DNA from: Nitratidesulfovibrio sp.
Lineage (GTDB): Bacteria > Desulfobacterota > Desulfovibrionia > Desulfovibrionales > Desulfovibrionaceae
DNA length: 64,000 nt
NCBI RefSeq assembly: GCF_040373385.1
Contig: NZ_JBDXXH010000005.1
Location: 124,001 to 188,000, forward strand
Direction of reading: 5' to 3'
Shown in pieces: positions 18,637-27,964 of this stretch (positions are counted from its first letter, which is position 1; the number at the start of each line of letters is the position of its first letter). The translations under genes and the position numbers were made by a program. A model generated the notes under the pieces. That model made no database searches and was not told the origin of the DNA. It saw only the letters and a list, made by a program, of their open reading frames with translations.

Positions 18637-18972
18637 ATGGGAGCGCATGTCCGCACCTATTCCCGAGTGACCGCCGAGGCCCTGGCCCTGATGGGCAGGC
18701 AGATACGTCTGGCACGCAAGCAGCGCAGGATGTCGGAAGCCGAGTTGGCGGCACGAATAGGCATAGCGCGCAGCACGCTGCAACTCATCGAGAAGGGCCA
18801 TCCGAAGGTCGAGATCGGGCTGGTTTTCGAAGCTGCGGTGCTTGTGGGCGTGCCGCTGTTCGTTGCCGAGCCTCAAGGGCTTGCCGCGCAGGTCGCGCGG
18901 GTGGATGACAAGCTGGCCCTGTTGCCGCAGTCGGTCCGGAAGCCGCGAGGGGAGGTGCAGGATGACTTCTGA
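18637..18972 (+). CDS. hipB: HipB-type antitoxin, XRE-family regulator
   Basis: A 111-residue helix-turn-helix protein. Residues 15-70 form the XRE fold: LALMGRQIRLARKQRRMSEA, then ELAARIGIARSTLQLIEKGH with the recognition helix near 42-55. The family neutralises the HipA kinase and represses its own operon. The start at 18637 is preferred over 18607 because GAGG lies just upstream and because 18607 is inside an operator-like inverted repeat. The last codons overlap the hipA start. The acidic tail GEVQDDF may contact the kinase. The cluster is a mobile-type persistence or defence module. Confidence 0.88.
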   Translation: MGAHVRTYSRVTAEALALMGRQIRLARKQRRMSEAELAARIGIARSTLQLIEKGHPKVEIGLVFEAAVLVGVPLFVAEPQGLAAQVARVDDKLALLPQSVRKPRGEVQDDF

Positions 18973-20257
18973 GCATGTGCCAGCCCGTCATGCGCCCGCC
19001 ACGGAAGCTTTCGTGTGGATCTGGCTGCCCGGCGCGCTGGAACCCGTGGTTGCGGGGCGGGTTGTCCTCGAGAATCGGTTGCATGTCTTCAACTACGGTC
19101 GTTCCTATCTGGAACGGCCGGACGCCATTCCGATCTATCTGCCGGAACTTCCGTTGGAGCAAGGGGCCATCCCCCCACGGGCGCCGCTGGATATGGCCAG
19201 TTGCCTGCGCGACGGAACGCCCGATGCCTGGGGGCGGCGCGTTATCATCAACCGGCTGACCGGGCTTCACGGTGACGCCGCAAGTACCATCGATTTCGGT
19301 GAGTTGACCTTTATGCTCCATTCCGGATCGGACCGGATTGGTGCCCTTGACTTTCAGGCTTCTGCGACTGCCTACACGCCGCGCGAGCAGGAAAACGCAA
19401 CGCTTGCGGATCTGCTGGAGGCCGCCGAACGTGTCGATCGCGGAGAGCCCGTTCCTCCCGCGCTCGATAAGGCGCTGTTTCACGGCAGTTCCATTGGCGG
19501 GGCGCGGCCCAAGGCATTGATCGACGGGGACGATGGTAAATGCATCGCCAAATTTTCCGGCTCCAATGACACCTATGCAGTCGTGAAGGCCGAGTACGTG
19601 GCCATGCGCCTGGCGGCAATGGCGGGGCTGGATGTCGCGCCGGTACGGTTGGAGAAGGCCAATGGCAAGGATGTGTTGCTTGTCCGGCGGTTCGACCGGC
19701 AGCCTGGTCCGAATGGCTGGGTACGCCGTGCCATGGTCTCGGCACTGACCATGCTTGGTTTGGGGGAAATGCAGGCGCGCTACGCAAGTTACCAGGACCT
19801 GGCCGAAATGGTGCGCGCGCGTTTTGTCAATCCGCAGGCGACGCTGCGCGAATTGTTCGGGCGCATGGTCTTCAACGTGCTGGCCGGGAATACGGACGAT
19901 CACGCTCGCAATCACGCAGCCTTTTGGGATGGCGAGCGTCTTGAACTTACCCCCGCGTACGACATTTGCCCGCAAGCGCGCACGGGCCGGGAAGCCAGCC
20001 AAGCGATGCTGATCCATGGAGATGACCGCCGCAGTCAGCTGGAAAGCTGCCGACTGTCGGCATCGTCCTTTTTGCTCACCGACAAGGAGGCGCGCGGGAT
20101 CATCAACAGCCTCGTGGACAGTATCGTGATCTCTTGGGGCGATGCCTGCGATGAGGCGGAACTGAGTGCGGTGGACCGGGCCTTCCTGTGGCGGCGCCAG
20201 TTCCTCAACGGGTATGTCTTTGATGGCTATGCCGATGGAGTGCCGTCCGGTCTTTGA
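18962..20257 (+). CDS. hipA: HipA-type serine/threonine kinase toxin
   Basis: A 431-residue member of the HipA family, which phosphorylates aminoacyl-tRNA synthetases or related targets and induces growth arrest. An N-terminal subdomain (FVWIWLPG...VVAGRVV, ending RRVIINRL near 100) is followed by the kinase core: Gly-rich SSIGGARPKALI near 178-189 with the nucleotide-binding Lys, VRRFDR near 245, the catalytic loop NTDDHARNH near 310-318 and metal-binding Asp in PAYDI near 332. All key residues are present, so it should be active. GGGAGG lies 7 nt before the ATG, and the gene overlaps hipB. Convergent with the MoeA-PBP gene. Confidence 0.9.
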   Translation: MTSEHVPARHAPATEAFVWIWLPGALEPVVAGRVVLENRLHVFNYGRSYLERPDAIPIYLPELPLEQGAIPPRAPLDMASCLRDGTPDAWGRRVIINRLTGLHGDAASTIDFGELTFMLHSGSDRIGALDFQASATAYTPREQENATLADLLEAAERVDRGEPVPPALDKALFHGSSIGGARPKALIDGDDGKCIAKFSGSNDTYAVVKAEYVAMRLAAMAGLDVAPVRLEKANGKDVLLVRRFDRQPGPNGWVRRAMVSALTMLGLGEMQARYASYQDLAEMVRARFVNPQATLRELFGRMVFNVLAGNTDDHARNHAAFWDGERLELTPAYDICPQARTGREASQAMLIHGDDRRSQLESCRLSASSFLLTDKEARGIINSLVDSIVISWGDACDEAELSAVDRAFLWRRQFLNGYVFDGYADGVPSGL

Positions 20258-20344
20258 GCGGAGCGCCGCGCAATGTCCCGGATGAGCCGAGGGCAACGTC
20301 TTGAGGCTGCGGGGGGTGCTGCCTTCGCTCAACCTTTCCGTCGC

Positions 20345-22312
20345 TTACCCATCCAGCCCCATACCCTTCTCCATCACCCGTCCGGACAGCGCCGTCTCGT
20401 ACCCCCCCATTCCTTCCACCCGCTTCAGGAACCGTTCGTCCCGCAGCAGGGCCAGCACGGCCTGCACCCGTGCATCGTCCATGTGCGCGGCGGGAATCAC
20501 GATGTCGTACCGCTCCCGCGCCAGCGGCACGAAGTCCAGCCCCAGCGCCCGCGCGGCGGCGTGAATGCCCAGGCCGCAATCCGCCGCGCCGGTCAGCACG
20601 TTCACGGCTACGGCCATGTGGGTGAACTCTTCCTTGTCGTAGCCCTGCACCAGTGAAGGGGCGATGCCCGCCTGCCCCAGGTGCCAGTCGAGCAGGATGC
20701 GCGTGCCCGCGCCGCGCTGGCGGTTGATGAACCGCACATCGCCACGCGCAAGGTCTTCCACGCTCCGGATGTTCCTGGGGTTGCCCGCCGCCACGATGAG
20801 CCCCTGATGCCGGATGGCCAGGTTCACCACCCGCACGTCCATGTCGGGCAGGTACTTGTCCAGGAAGGGAAAGTTGAAGTCGCCCGTTTCCGGGTCGAAC
20901 AGGTGCGCCCCCGCGAAGTGGCACGAGCCGCCGCGCAGCGCGGTGATGCCGCCCATGCTGCCCACGTGGGTGGAAATGAGCCGGAAGGGCCGCTCGCCGC
21001 CCATCAGTTCGTCGGCCAGCACGTCCAGGGTGTTGTCGTGGCTGCCCACGCAGACCAGGATGGAATCCAGCACCGCCTCGGGCACGGTCAGCCGGGCGCG
21101 CAGCACATCGTGCTCGGCGGCGCCCTCGGACAGGGCGGGCACGCGGGCCACGGCCTGCGCCCGCGACAGGGTAGTGATGTTGCCCGCGCCGCGTCCCAGC
21201 GGGGTGCCCACCAGCCGGTTGCCCACGCGGCCCACGGCCAGCCGCAAGAATTCCTCCACCCCCAGCTTTGAGGGTACCTTGCGCGTCAGGTGCACCTCGG
21301 CTGACGGTCGGTCCGCCGGTACGGTGCGGCCCATCCACGCCACCAGCGGGGCCACCAGTTCGTCGAAGCAGACCACCGCGCTGACGGGGTAGCCGGGCGC
21401 GCCCACCACCAGCCGTCCGCGACATTCGCCCAGCAGCGAAGGCTTGCCGGGCATGGCCTGGATGCCGTGCACCAGCACCCGGCCTTCCGCCGCGATGACC
21501 TGCCGGGTAAAGTCCTTGCTGCCCGCCGACGAACCCGCGCACAGCACGGTGACGTGCATGCCGTCATCCAGGCTGCGGGCCAACTCGGCGCGCAGGGTGT
21601 CAGGGTTGTCCGGCACCGGGGGGATGCGTTCGACGATGCAGCCCATGTCGCGGGCCATGGCCGCCAGCACCTGCGAATTGGATTCCACCACCTGCCCGGC
21701 GCCCGGCTCCGGCCTGGTGGTGAAGTCCAGCACCTCGTCGCCGGTGGGGATGATGCGCATGCGTACCCGTTCCCACACCTGCACCTCCCAGATACCGCCG
21801 GACAGCAGCGCGCCCACGTCGCAGGCGGCCAGCCGGTGGTTGCGCGGAAACAGCAGTTCCGTGGCCACGATGTCCTCGCCGATGCGCCGCACGTGCTGCC
21901 ACGGAAAGGCCGGGGCCTCGATTTCCACGGTGTCCGCGTCCAGCTGGGCCACGTGCTCGATCATCACCACCGCGTCGCACCCTTCGGGCATGGGGTGGCC
22001 GGTGTTGACCGGGTGATAGGTTTGGCCCCGGCGCAGGACCACGGGGTGGCCTTCGCGTGCGGCAAAGGTGTCCGCCGCGCGCACGGCAATGCCGTCCATG
22101 GCCGCGCTGTGCATGGTGGGCGAGGAATAGCGCGCGTACACCGCCGTGGACAGCACCCGCCCGGCGGCCTCGTGCGAGCCCACGGTTTCGGCGCGGACCA
22201 GCGCGGTGCGGTCCAGCGCGGCGCGGGCGCGGTCCACGGCTTCCCCGATGGGCAGGGTTTCGAGGTAGATGTTGCGGGTGGCGACGGTGGCGGACGTATC
22301 GGTATGGGACAT
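20345..22312 (-). CDS. MoeA-type molybdopterin molybdotransferase fused to a binding-protein-like domain
   Basis: A 655-residue fusion. Residues 1-400 are MoeA, which inserts molybdate into adenylylated molybdopterin: SSPTMHSAAMDGIAVRA near 68-84 (active-site Asp of MDG), PTGDEVLDF near 188 and PGKPS/GYPVSAVVCF near 290-315. Residues 430-655 resemble a periplasmic-binding/LysR-substrate fold (SHVGSMGGI replaced here by STHVGSMGGITAL, then RQRGAGTRILLDW and GAADCGLGI). This MoeA-PBP architecture is common in sulfate reducers and archaea and may sense molybdate or tungstate. AGGAGG is 7 nt upstream. It lies downstream of pspF on the same strand. Serves molybdo- or tungsto-enzymes such as formate dehydrogenases. 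Confidence 0.9.
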   Translation of the reverse strand: MSHTDTSATVATRNIYLETLPIGEAVDRARAALDRTALVRAETVGSHEAAGRVLSTAVYARYSSPTMHSAAMDGIAVRAADTFAAREGHPVVLRRGQTYHPVNTGHPMPEGCDAVVMIEHVAQLDADTVEIEAPAFPWQHVRRIGEDIVATELLFPRNHRLAACDVGALLSGGIWEVQVWERVRMRIIPTGDEVLDFTTRPEPGAGQVVESNSQVLAAMARDMGCIVERIPPVPDNPDTLRAELARSLDDGMHVTVLCAGSSAGSKDFTRQVIAAEGRVLVHGIQAMPGKPSLLGECRGRLVVGAPGYPVSAVVCFDELVAPLVAWMGRTVPADRPSAEVHLTRKVPSKLGVEEFLRLAVGRVGNRLVGTPLGRGAGNITTLSRAQAVARVPALSEGAAEHDVLRARLTVPEAVLDSILVCVGSHDNTLDVLADELMGGERPFRLISTHVGSMGGITALRGGSCHFAGAHLFDPETGDFNFPFLDKYLPDMDVRVVNLAIRHQGLIVAAGNPRNIRSVEDLARGDVRFINRQRGAGTRILLDWHLGQAGIAPSLVQGYDKEEFTHMAVAVNVLTGAADCGLGIHAAARALGLDFVPLARERYDIVIPAAHMDDARVQAVLALLRDERFLKRVEGMGGYETALSGRVMEKGMGLDG

Positions 22313-22376
22313 GGCGTGCCTCCTGGTGCTGACGGTGTGCGCGCGACGCGGCGAGGTGCCGTGTGGAGACGGCTGG

Positions 22377-23591
<1,215 letters not shown>

Positions 23592-23595
23592 ATTT

Positions 23596-23653
23596 TGGTG
23601 ATTTTCACCAGAGATTGGGGTAAATCAATTTTGCGAGCGATATCCATCGCTCG
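23596..23653. promoter_or_regulatory. Inverted repeats between pspF and pspA, probable PspF enhancer site
   Basis: CGAGCGAT (23634-23641) and ATCGCTCG (23646-23653) are perfect 8-bp arms with a 4-nt centre, about 55-75 bp above the -24 element of pspA. TGGTGA/TCACCA (23596-23601, 23605-23610) is a second perfect inverted repeat next to the pspF start. Confidence 0.6.
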
Positions 23654-23706
23654 GCATGTTGAGGTAATTCCCCGTGATTGCTCGTGGTTGCCTCCTGCGG
23701 GCTGGC

Positions 23707-23722
23707 TGGCACGGTTGCTGCT
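23707..23722 (+). promoter_or_regulatory. Sigma-54 promoter of pspA
   Basis: TGGCACG-GTTG-CTGCT has GG and GC doublets exactly 10 nt apart, -12 at 23719-23720. The predicted start is about 33 nt above the pspA ATG. It matches known PspF-dependent control. Confidence 0.8.
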
Positions 23723-23764
23723 TTTCCTGGCGGACCAACGTACAGCGCACCGCAGGAGGCGATC

Positions 23765-24505
23765 ATGGGTATCTTTTCGCGATTCAAGGACATCGTCAGT
23801 TCCAATATCAGCGCCATGCTGGACAAGGCCGAGGACCCGGAAAAGCTGGTCCGGCTGATGATCCGCGAGATGGAGGAAACGCTGGTGGAACTGAAGGCCG
23901 GGTGCGCCGCCAGCATGGCCGAGGCGCGCCGGGTGCGCCGCGAACTGGACGGCGTGCTGGACCAGGTGGACCGCTGGAACCGCCGCGCCGAACTGGCCGT
24001 GACCTCCGGGCGCGAGGACCTTGCGCGCGAGGCGCTGTTGGAACGCCGCCGCGAGAACGAGCGCGCCGACGCGCTGCGCCGCGAACTGGACGAGATCGAC
24101 GCGCTGGTGGCCCGCACCCAGGGCGACATGGACGTGCTGGACGAGAAGCTGGCGGCCGCGCGCGACAAGCAGCGCATGCTGGTGCAGCGCCACGTGCATG
24201 CCCGGGTGCGTCGCCAGGCCCGCGAGGACGTGCGCCGCGCCGCATCGCTGGAAGTGATGCACCGGTTCGAGGAACTGGAGCGCCGCGTGGAACACATGGA
24301 GGCAGAAGCCGACGCCGTGCGCATGCCCTCGGGCAGCCGTGGCGGCCCCAACGGGCTGGATGCGGCCTTCGCGGACATGGAAACGCGCGAGGAACTGGAG
24401 CGCGAACTGGCCGCCCTGCGCACCCGCGTGGACGAGCGCGCGGCCGGTTCCGGCAAGGGCAATGCCGCCCCGCGCCACGGTGAAGTTTCCGGCACTGCGG
24501 AGTAA
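23765..24505 (+). CDS. pspA: Phage shock protein A
   Basis: A 246-residue PspA/IM30 (ESCRT-III-like) protein that binds damaged inner membrane and inhibits PspF. The N-terminal amphipathic helix GIFSRFKDIVSSNISAMLDK (residues 2-21) is followed by a long coiled coil rich in Arg/Glu/Ala (about 25-190) with the AEDPEKLVRLMIREMEETL signature. The C-terminal part (190-246) holds a last helix and a loose tail that exceeds E. coli PspA (222 residues). The start is placed 12 nt after GGAGG. Downstream lie pspB and pspC on the same strand with a 235-nt gap after pspA. Confidence 0.93.
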   Translation: MGIFSRFKDIVSSNISAMLDKAEDPEKLVRLMIREMEETLVELKAGCAASMAEARRVRRELDGVLDQVDRWNRRAELAVTSGREDLAREALLERRRENERADALRRELDEIDALVARTQGDMDVLDEKLAAARDKQRMLVQRHVHARVRRQAREDVRRAASLEVMHRFEELERRVEHMEAEADAVRMPSGSRGGPNGLDAAFADMETREELERELAALRTRVDERAAGSGKGNAAPRHGEVSGTAE

Positions 24506-24740
24506 CCGCCTTGCGCCCGCAGGTTGCAGAGGCTAGGCTGGATGCCCGCGCGGTATCGCTCCTGCCGGAACCGGTCGCGCACCGTCCCGCATGTGGGCGC
24601 ACCGGTCGCGTCGGGCGTGCCAGTCGCACCATCTGCGCCGCACGTGTTGACGCCCGCGATGCCATTCGGGTTTGCCACCCCGCTGCCCGCGCCACGGCCC
24701 AGGCCCCGGCGCACGGCGGCACTACAGTTCGAGGCCACGC

Positions 24741-25064
24741 ATGCATGAGCCGTACATGTTCGAGGAACTATTCGCCGTCATGGCGCAGCTGGGGCCGGTC
24801 ATGATGTTCTGGTTCATGGTGTTGCCCGCCCTGGTGGCCGTGTTGTTGCTGGCCATCCTGTACCGCCTGCTGCGCACCCGCGAGGGCGCCACCCCGGCGC
24901 ACGACGACGAGGCCCGGATGATCCAGGAGATGTACCGGGCCATGGGCCGCATGGAGGAACGGGTGGAGGCGCTGGAAACGCTGCTGCTTGATCCGGACGG
25001 CACGGCGGGGCGGGCCCGGCATGACGCCGGGCGCGATGCCGCGCGCGAGCAGGGGAGGGAATGA
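24741..25064 (+). CDS. pspB: PspB-like small membrane protein
   Basis: A 107-residue protein with one transmembrane helix (about 16-43, LGPVMMFWFMVLPALVAVLL) followed by a cytoplasmic coiled region (MIQEMYRAMGRMEERVEALETLL, about 62-85) as in PspB, which with PspC senses membrane stress and binds PspA. The tail of Arg/Asp/Gly residues is longer than in enterobacterial PspB (about 74 residues). Start 24741 has GAGG 6-7 nt upstream. The stop overlaps the pspC region by four nucleotides (ATGA), indicating coupling. Confidence 0.8.
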   Translation: MHEPYMFEELFAVMAQLGPVMMFWFMVLPALVAVLLLAILYRLLRTREGATPAHDDEARMIQEMYRAMGRMEERVEALETLLLDPDGTAGRARHDAGRDAAREQGRE

Positions 25065-25066
25065 CC

Positions 25067-25648
25067 ATGGCTGGCCCCGAAGACAGGTTCGACAGGCGTT
25101 CCGGAATGGGCCGGGGCGGGCGGCATTGCTCCAACGGTGAGGGCCGCGACGGGAACGGATTCGACCGTGACGGCTCGTGCCGGGCCGGATGGCATGGCGG
25201 CGGTTTTCGCCACGCGGGCACGCAGCAAGAAGACGCCTGGGACGGCCTGCGCGGCGGGCGCGATGCCTGGCAAGACCGTGGCCCCCGCACCCTGTACCGC
25301 GCCCGCGACGGCAAGCTGATGGGTGTTTGTAAAGGGCTTGCGCAACATTTCGGAATGTCGGTATTCATGGTGCGCGCGCTGTTCGTGGCGGCGGCCCTGT
25401 TCACCGGGTTCTGGCCCGTGGTGGGGCTGTACGTGCTGGCCGGGCTGGTGATGAAGCCGCGCCCGGTGCTGCAACCGGCCAACGTGGGCGAGCGCGATTT
25501 TTACGGCAGCTACGTGTCCTCGCGCGGCGAGGCGCTGCGCAGGCTGAAGGAAAAGTTCGACCGGCTGGAAGGTCGCATCCGCCGCATGGAGGATGTGGTC
25601 ACGCGACGAGATTTCGACTGGGACCGCAGGTTTGGCGCACAACGATAG
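25067..25648 (+). CDS. pspC: PspC-domain membrane protein
   Basis: A 193-residue protein. Residues 1-75 are Gly/Arg/Asp-rich and hydrophilic; the PspC domain follows: RTLYRARDGKLMGVCKGLAQ near 74-93, HFGMSVFMVRALFVAAALF, and a second hydrophobic segment ending near 140. A C-terminal basic coiled helix (ALRRLKEKFDRLEGRIRRME) follows. PspC with PspB relays membrane stress to PspA. The start at 25067 has GGAGG 8 nt upstream; an ATG at 25061 overlapping the pspB stop is an alternative. It closes the psp cluster and is followed by a strong bidirectional hairpin. Confidence 0.87.
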   Translation: MAGPEDRFDRRSGMGRGGRHCSNGEGRDGNGFDRDGSCRAGWHGGGFRHAGTQQEDAWDGLRGGRDAWQDRGPRTLYRARDGKLMGVCKGLAQHFGMSVFMVRALFVAAALFTGFWPVVGLYVLAGLVMKPRPVLQPANVGERDFYGSYVSSRGEALRRLKEKFDRLEGRIRRMEDVVTRRDFDWDRRFGAQR

Positions 25649-25740
25649 CGCCGGGGCGGGGCAGGCGCTGACGCGCAGTGCTCCGCACGAACCGGGCGGT
25701 TCCGGACACCATAGTCCTTAGGGATGGAGAGGCGTCTCCG

Positions 25741-25774
25741 GACGGGGGCGAGGACGAACGTTCTCGCCCCCGTC
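25741..25774. terminator. Bidirectional terminator between pspC and the TPR gene
   Basis: A perfect 12-bp stem (25741-25752 with 25763-25774) lies between convergent genes ending at 25648 (+) and 25781 (-). Only short T-stretches follow. Confidence 0.7.
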
Positions 25775-25780
25775 GTTGTG

Positions 25781-26866
25781 TCAGGAGGCGGAAGTGAACG
25801 TTTCGTTGAATGCGCCTATACTACATTCCTTTCGGATGCTTTCTAACGTGATATGATGAGTGTCTTTGGATAGATATTTTGCGTAAAGAAGGAGTATGTA
25901 AGCTTTTTTTGTATTGAGATGTGGTGCTGCGGTGGATCTTTCGAGAATTCCCATTATGTTAGAGAAATCTTTGTGGTCTGCTGCGGTTTTCTGGTGTATG
26001 TAGAACCATTTAGCGCAATATAAGAAGGCGCGTTCGTCGTGTGTTGGTGCGAGAGTGTGATATTTTTTGTAAAACGCTAGTGATTCATCGTCATTTCCTA
26101 AATCTGAAAGTATCTGAGCAATATCAAGGTAGTAGTCATAATTTTCATTTAATGCTATAGCTTTTTCTAATAGAAGTTTTGCTTTGTTCAGTTTTTCAAG
26201 ACTTGATTCTGTGTGCGATACTTCTGATTTTGACAGTGTAATTCGTGAATGGTCGCCTTGTAAGAAGCTGTTGTAGTCTTCTTCTGGCGGTGGTGTTGCT
26301 GTCTTCCCTCTTCCTAGTGTAGCTTGGTGGGCGAGTGCACGGCCTAGGCCTGAGAGGGCTTCTGCTCCTTGTGGGTCAAGTGTGAGTGCTAGTTCATAAT
26401 TGTCTATCGCTATTGCTATGTCGCCATTTGTTGTCGTTGTATCGCCAGTGCATCCTTTTAGAAAATATGTATCTGCGAGGCGTGTGTATATGTAGTAGTC
26501 GCGCTCATGGTCTAGTGCATTTTTATAGCACTCGATTGCGGATGTGTAGTTTTTGCAATCAGGCAAAAGGTAGAATTCTGCTTGCTTTATTTTGTTATAT
26601 TTTTTGATTTGCGCCGATATATTTTCTGCCTTATCTAGGTATTTATCGATTTCTTTTTTTGTTATATGTGCGTTTATTGCAGTTATGGCTGCAACTAATG
26701 TTAGTGTGCTTGATAGTAGTGTTGTTGCTGTTTGGTACCATGCTGTCGGGTCATGTGGATTTTGTATAGAATAGCAAGAGTAGTATAGAACTGCTGAAAT
26801 GAAAAGTATTATAATTGATGTTATTAGCGTTGTCCTTGTATAAATATTTGCCTTGTTGACGTGCAT
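25781..26866 (-). CDS. Membrane-anchored TPR protein of the ThiF cluster
   Basis: A protein of about 361 residues with two transmembrane helices near the N-terminus (TLITSIIILFISAVLYYSCY and WYQTATTLLSSTLTLVAAIT) and a cytoplasmic TPR domain from about 90 on (ASAIECYKNALDHERD type repeats; YNNYELALTLDPQGAEALSG; SLAFYKKYHTLAP). It is AT-rich (about 38 percent GC), far from the backbone. The first possible Met is at 26884; 26866 is used here. Either start overlaps the 3' end of the preceding ThiF-like gene (stop 26824) by 43-61 nt, an unusually long overlap that implies tight coupling. A role in scaffolding, export or immunity of a peptide product is a guess. Confidence 0.6.
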   Translation of the reverse strand: MHVNKANIYTRTTLITSIIILFISAVLYYSCYSIQNPHDPTAWYQTATTLLSSTLTLVAAITAINAHITKKEIDKYLDKAENISAQIKKYNKIKQAEFYLLPDCKNYTSAIECYKNALDHERDYYIYTRLADTYFLKGCTGDTTTTNGDIAIAIDNYELALTLDPQGAEALSGLGRALAHQATLGRGKTATPPPEEDYNSFLQGDHSRITLSKSEVSHTESSLEKLNKAKLLLEKAIALNENYDYYLDIAQILSDLGNDDESLAFYKKYHTLAPTHDERAFLYCAKWFYIHQKTAADHKDFSNIMGILERSTAAPHLNTKKAYILLLYAKYLSKDTHHITLESIRKECSIGAFNETFTSAS

Positions 26867-27960
26867 TTTATGCAATCCGTCCATTGTGAGTACTCCTCAC
26901 GTATAAGTTGCTTTGTGTGAAAATTAAATTCACCTCGGCCGCCAGTCATCGTAGGAGGGGTCTTGGGGTTACGTATGACAATCTTCAAGAATTCATGCGC
27001 TACAAATGAGGCAGAAATGCTCGCAAGAGGGGCAATGTTTCCAATGTTCCGGTGGATTTTATTCAGGCGCACGGCGCGTGTTAAGTCTTCTGGATTGTTT
27101 GCATCCATTCCATGACGGATGCAATGCAGGCAGGGTGATGTATGCGGTATTACTGTCGGACCAATAAGGCTGAGATGCATATTGTATCCGCCAGCAACAA
27201 TATAGGGGATATCTTTAGGGTAGGCGGCATCGTGTACTGCGGCTGCGACCTCGTAGGCGGAAGGCTCGTCGGCGCAGCTGATAACCACAGTGCTTTGAGG
27301 GGGCTTGTTTTCGATAATGTCTGAAAGATGGTCGGGTTTTTCGATCCTTCGCAAGAAATATGCTGTGTTGTAGTATGCCGGATTTCTGGATCGTACGCTG
27401 TCGGCCAAGGCGATTGCTTTGCTCTTGCCAATATCTTCGTTCTTGAAAAAGGACCTGTTCAAGTTGTGTGCAGAAACGATATCGTTGTCGATTAATGTAA
27501 GGTTTTTGACGCCAAGCTGCGCGATGTTCAGGGCAACCCAAGACCCCACGCCCCCTGCGCCGACAATGACGGCATGACTATTTGACAGCCGTTCAAATGC
27601 GTCGTCCACCTCATGATACGGCAGAAGAGAGCCGAGAAAGTTCTGCACTCTGCGGTATGGGTGGTGCAGCCTGGCTGCGACGGCGTCTGCGTCTTCAATG
27701 ATACTCTTATTGATGAGTGTCTCAAACAGCTTGAAAATGCCGAGTTTCTCAGGGGCTGAGACACTATGCTTTTGAATGAGTTCAGACGTGGTAAGGTTTC
27801 CGGACAGGGCGGAAATGATCTGTATGTAAATTTGATGTTGAATGATGAAGTGGACACTTTTCCGTGTGTCGGAAATGAAGAAATGGCAACGTCCATCTTC
27901 TTTTGGCGGGATGAACGAAACCGAAGGGCGAATCCGGAATCTTGTTGTCTCGATGTTCAT
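26824..27960 (-). CDS. ThiF/E1-like adenylyltransferase with RRE-like N-terminus (second enzyme)
   Basis: A 378-residue protein. Residues 35-85 (VHFIIQHQIYIQIISALSGN..TTSELIQKH..FKLFETLINKSIIE) have the winged-helix pattern of PqqD-like RiPP recognition elements. The E1 core follows: VIVGAGGVGSWVALNIAQLG near 130-149, TLIDNDIVSAHNLNRSFF near 154-171 with the conserved Asp, Asn and Arg, and ISCADEPSAY near 230. Two CxxC pairs (PCLHC near 286, DCIKC near 366) form a structural zinc site. MccB-type relatives adenylate a peptide C-terminus or build N-P bonds; ThiF-type adenylate carboxylates. Catalytic residues look intact. It starts 4 nt after the stop of the first ThiF-like gene. Confidence 0.72.
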   Translation of the reverse strand: MNIETTRFRIRPSVSFIPPKEDGRCHFFISDTRKSVHFIIQHQIYIQIISALSGNLTTSELIQKHSVSAPEKLGIFKLFETLINKSIIEDADAVAARLHHPYRRVQNFLGSLLPYHEVDDAFERLSNSHAVIVGAGGVGSWVALNIAQLGVKNLTLIDNDIVSAHNLNRSFFKNEDIGKSKAIALADSVRSRNPAYYNTAYFLRRIEKPDHLSDIIENKPPQSTVVISCADEPSAYEVAAAVHDAAYPKDIPYIVAGGYNMHLSLIGPTVIPHTSPCLHCIRHGMDANNPEDLTRAVRLNKIHRNIGNIAPLASISASFVAHEFLKIVIRNPKTPPTMTGGRGEFNFHTKQLIREEYSQWTDCIKCTSTRQIFIQGQR

Positions 27961-27964
27961 GAAG

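Noticed and set aside
24505..24740. A further psp gene between pspA and pspB
   Set aside because: The reading frames are Pro/Ala/Arg-rich, lack a hydrophobic segment and have no ribosome site.
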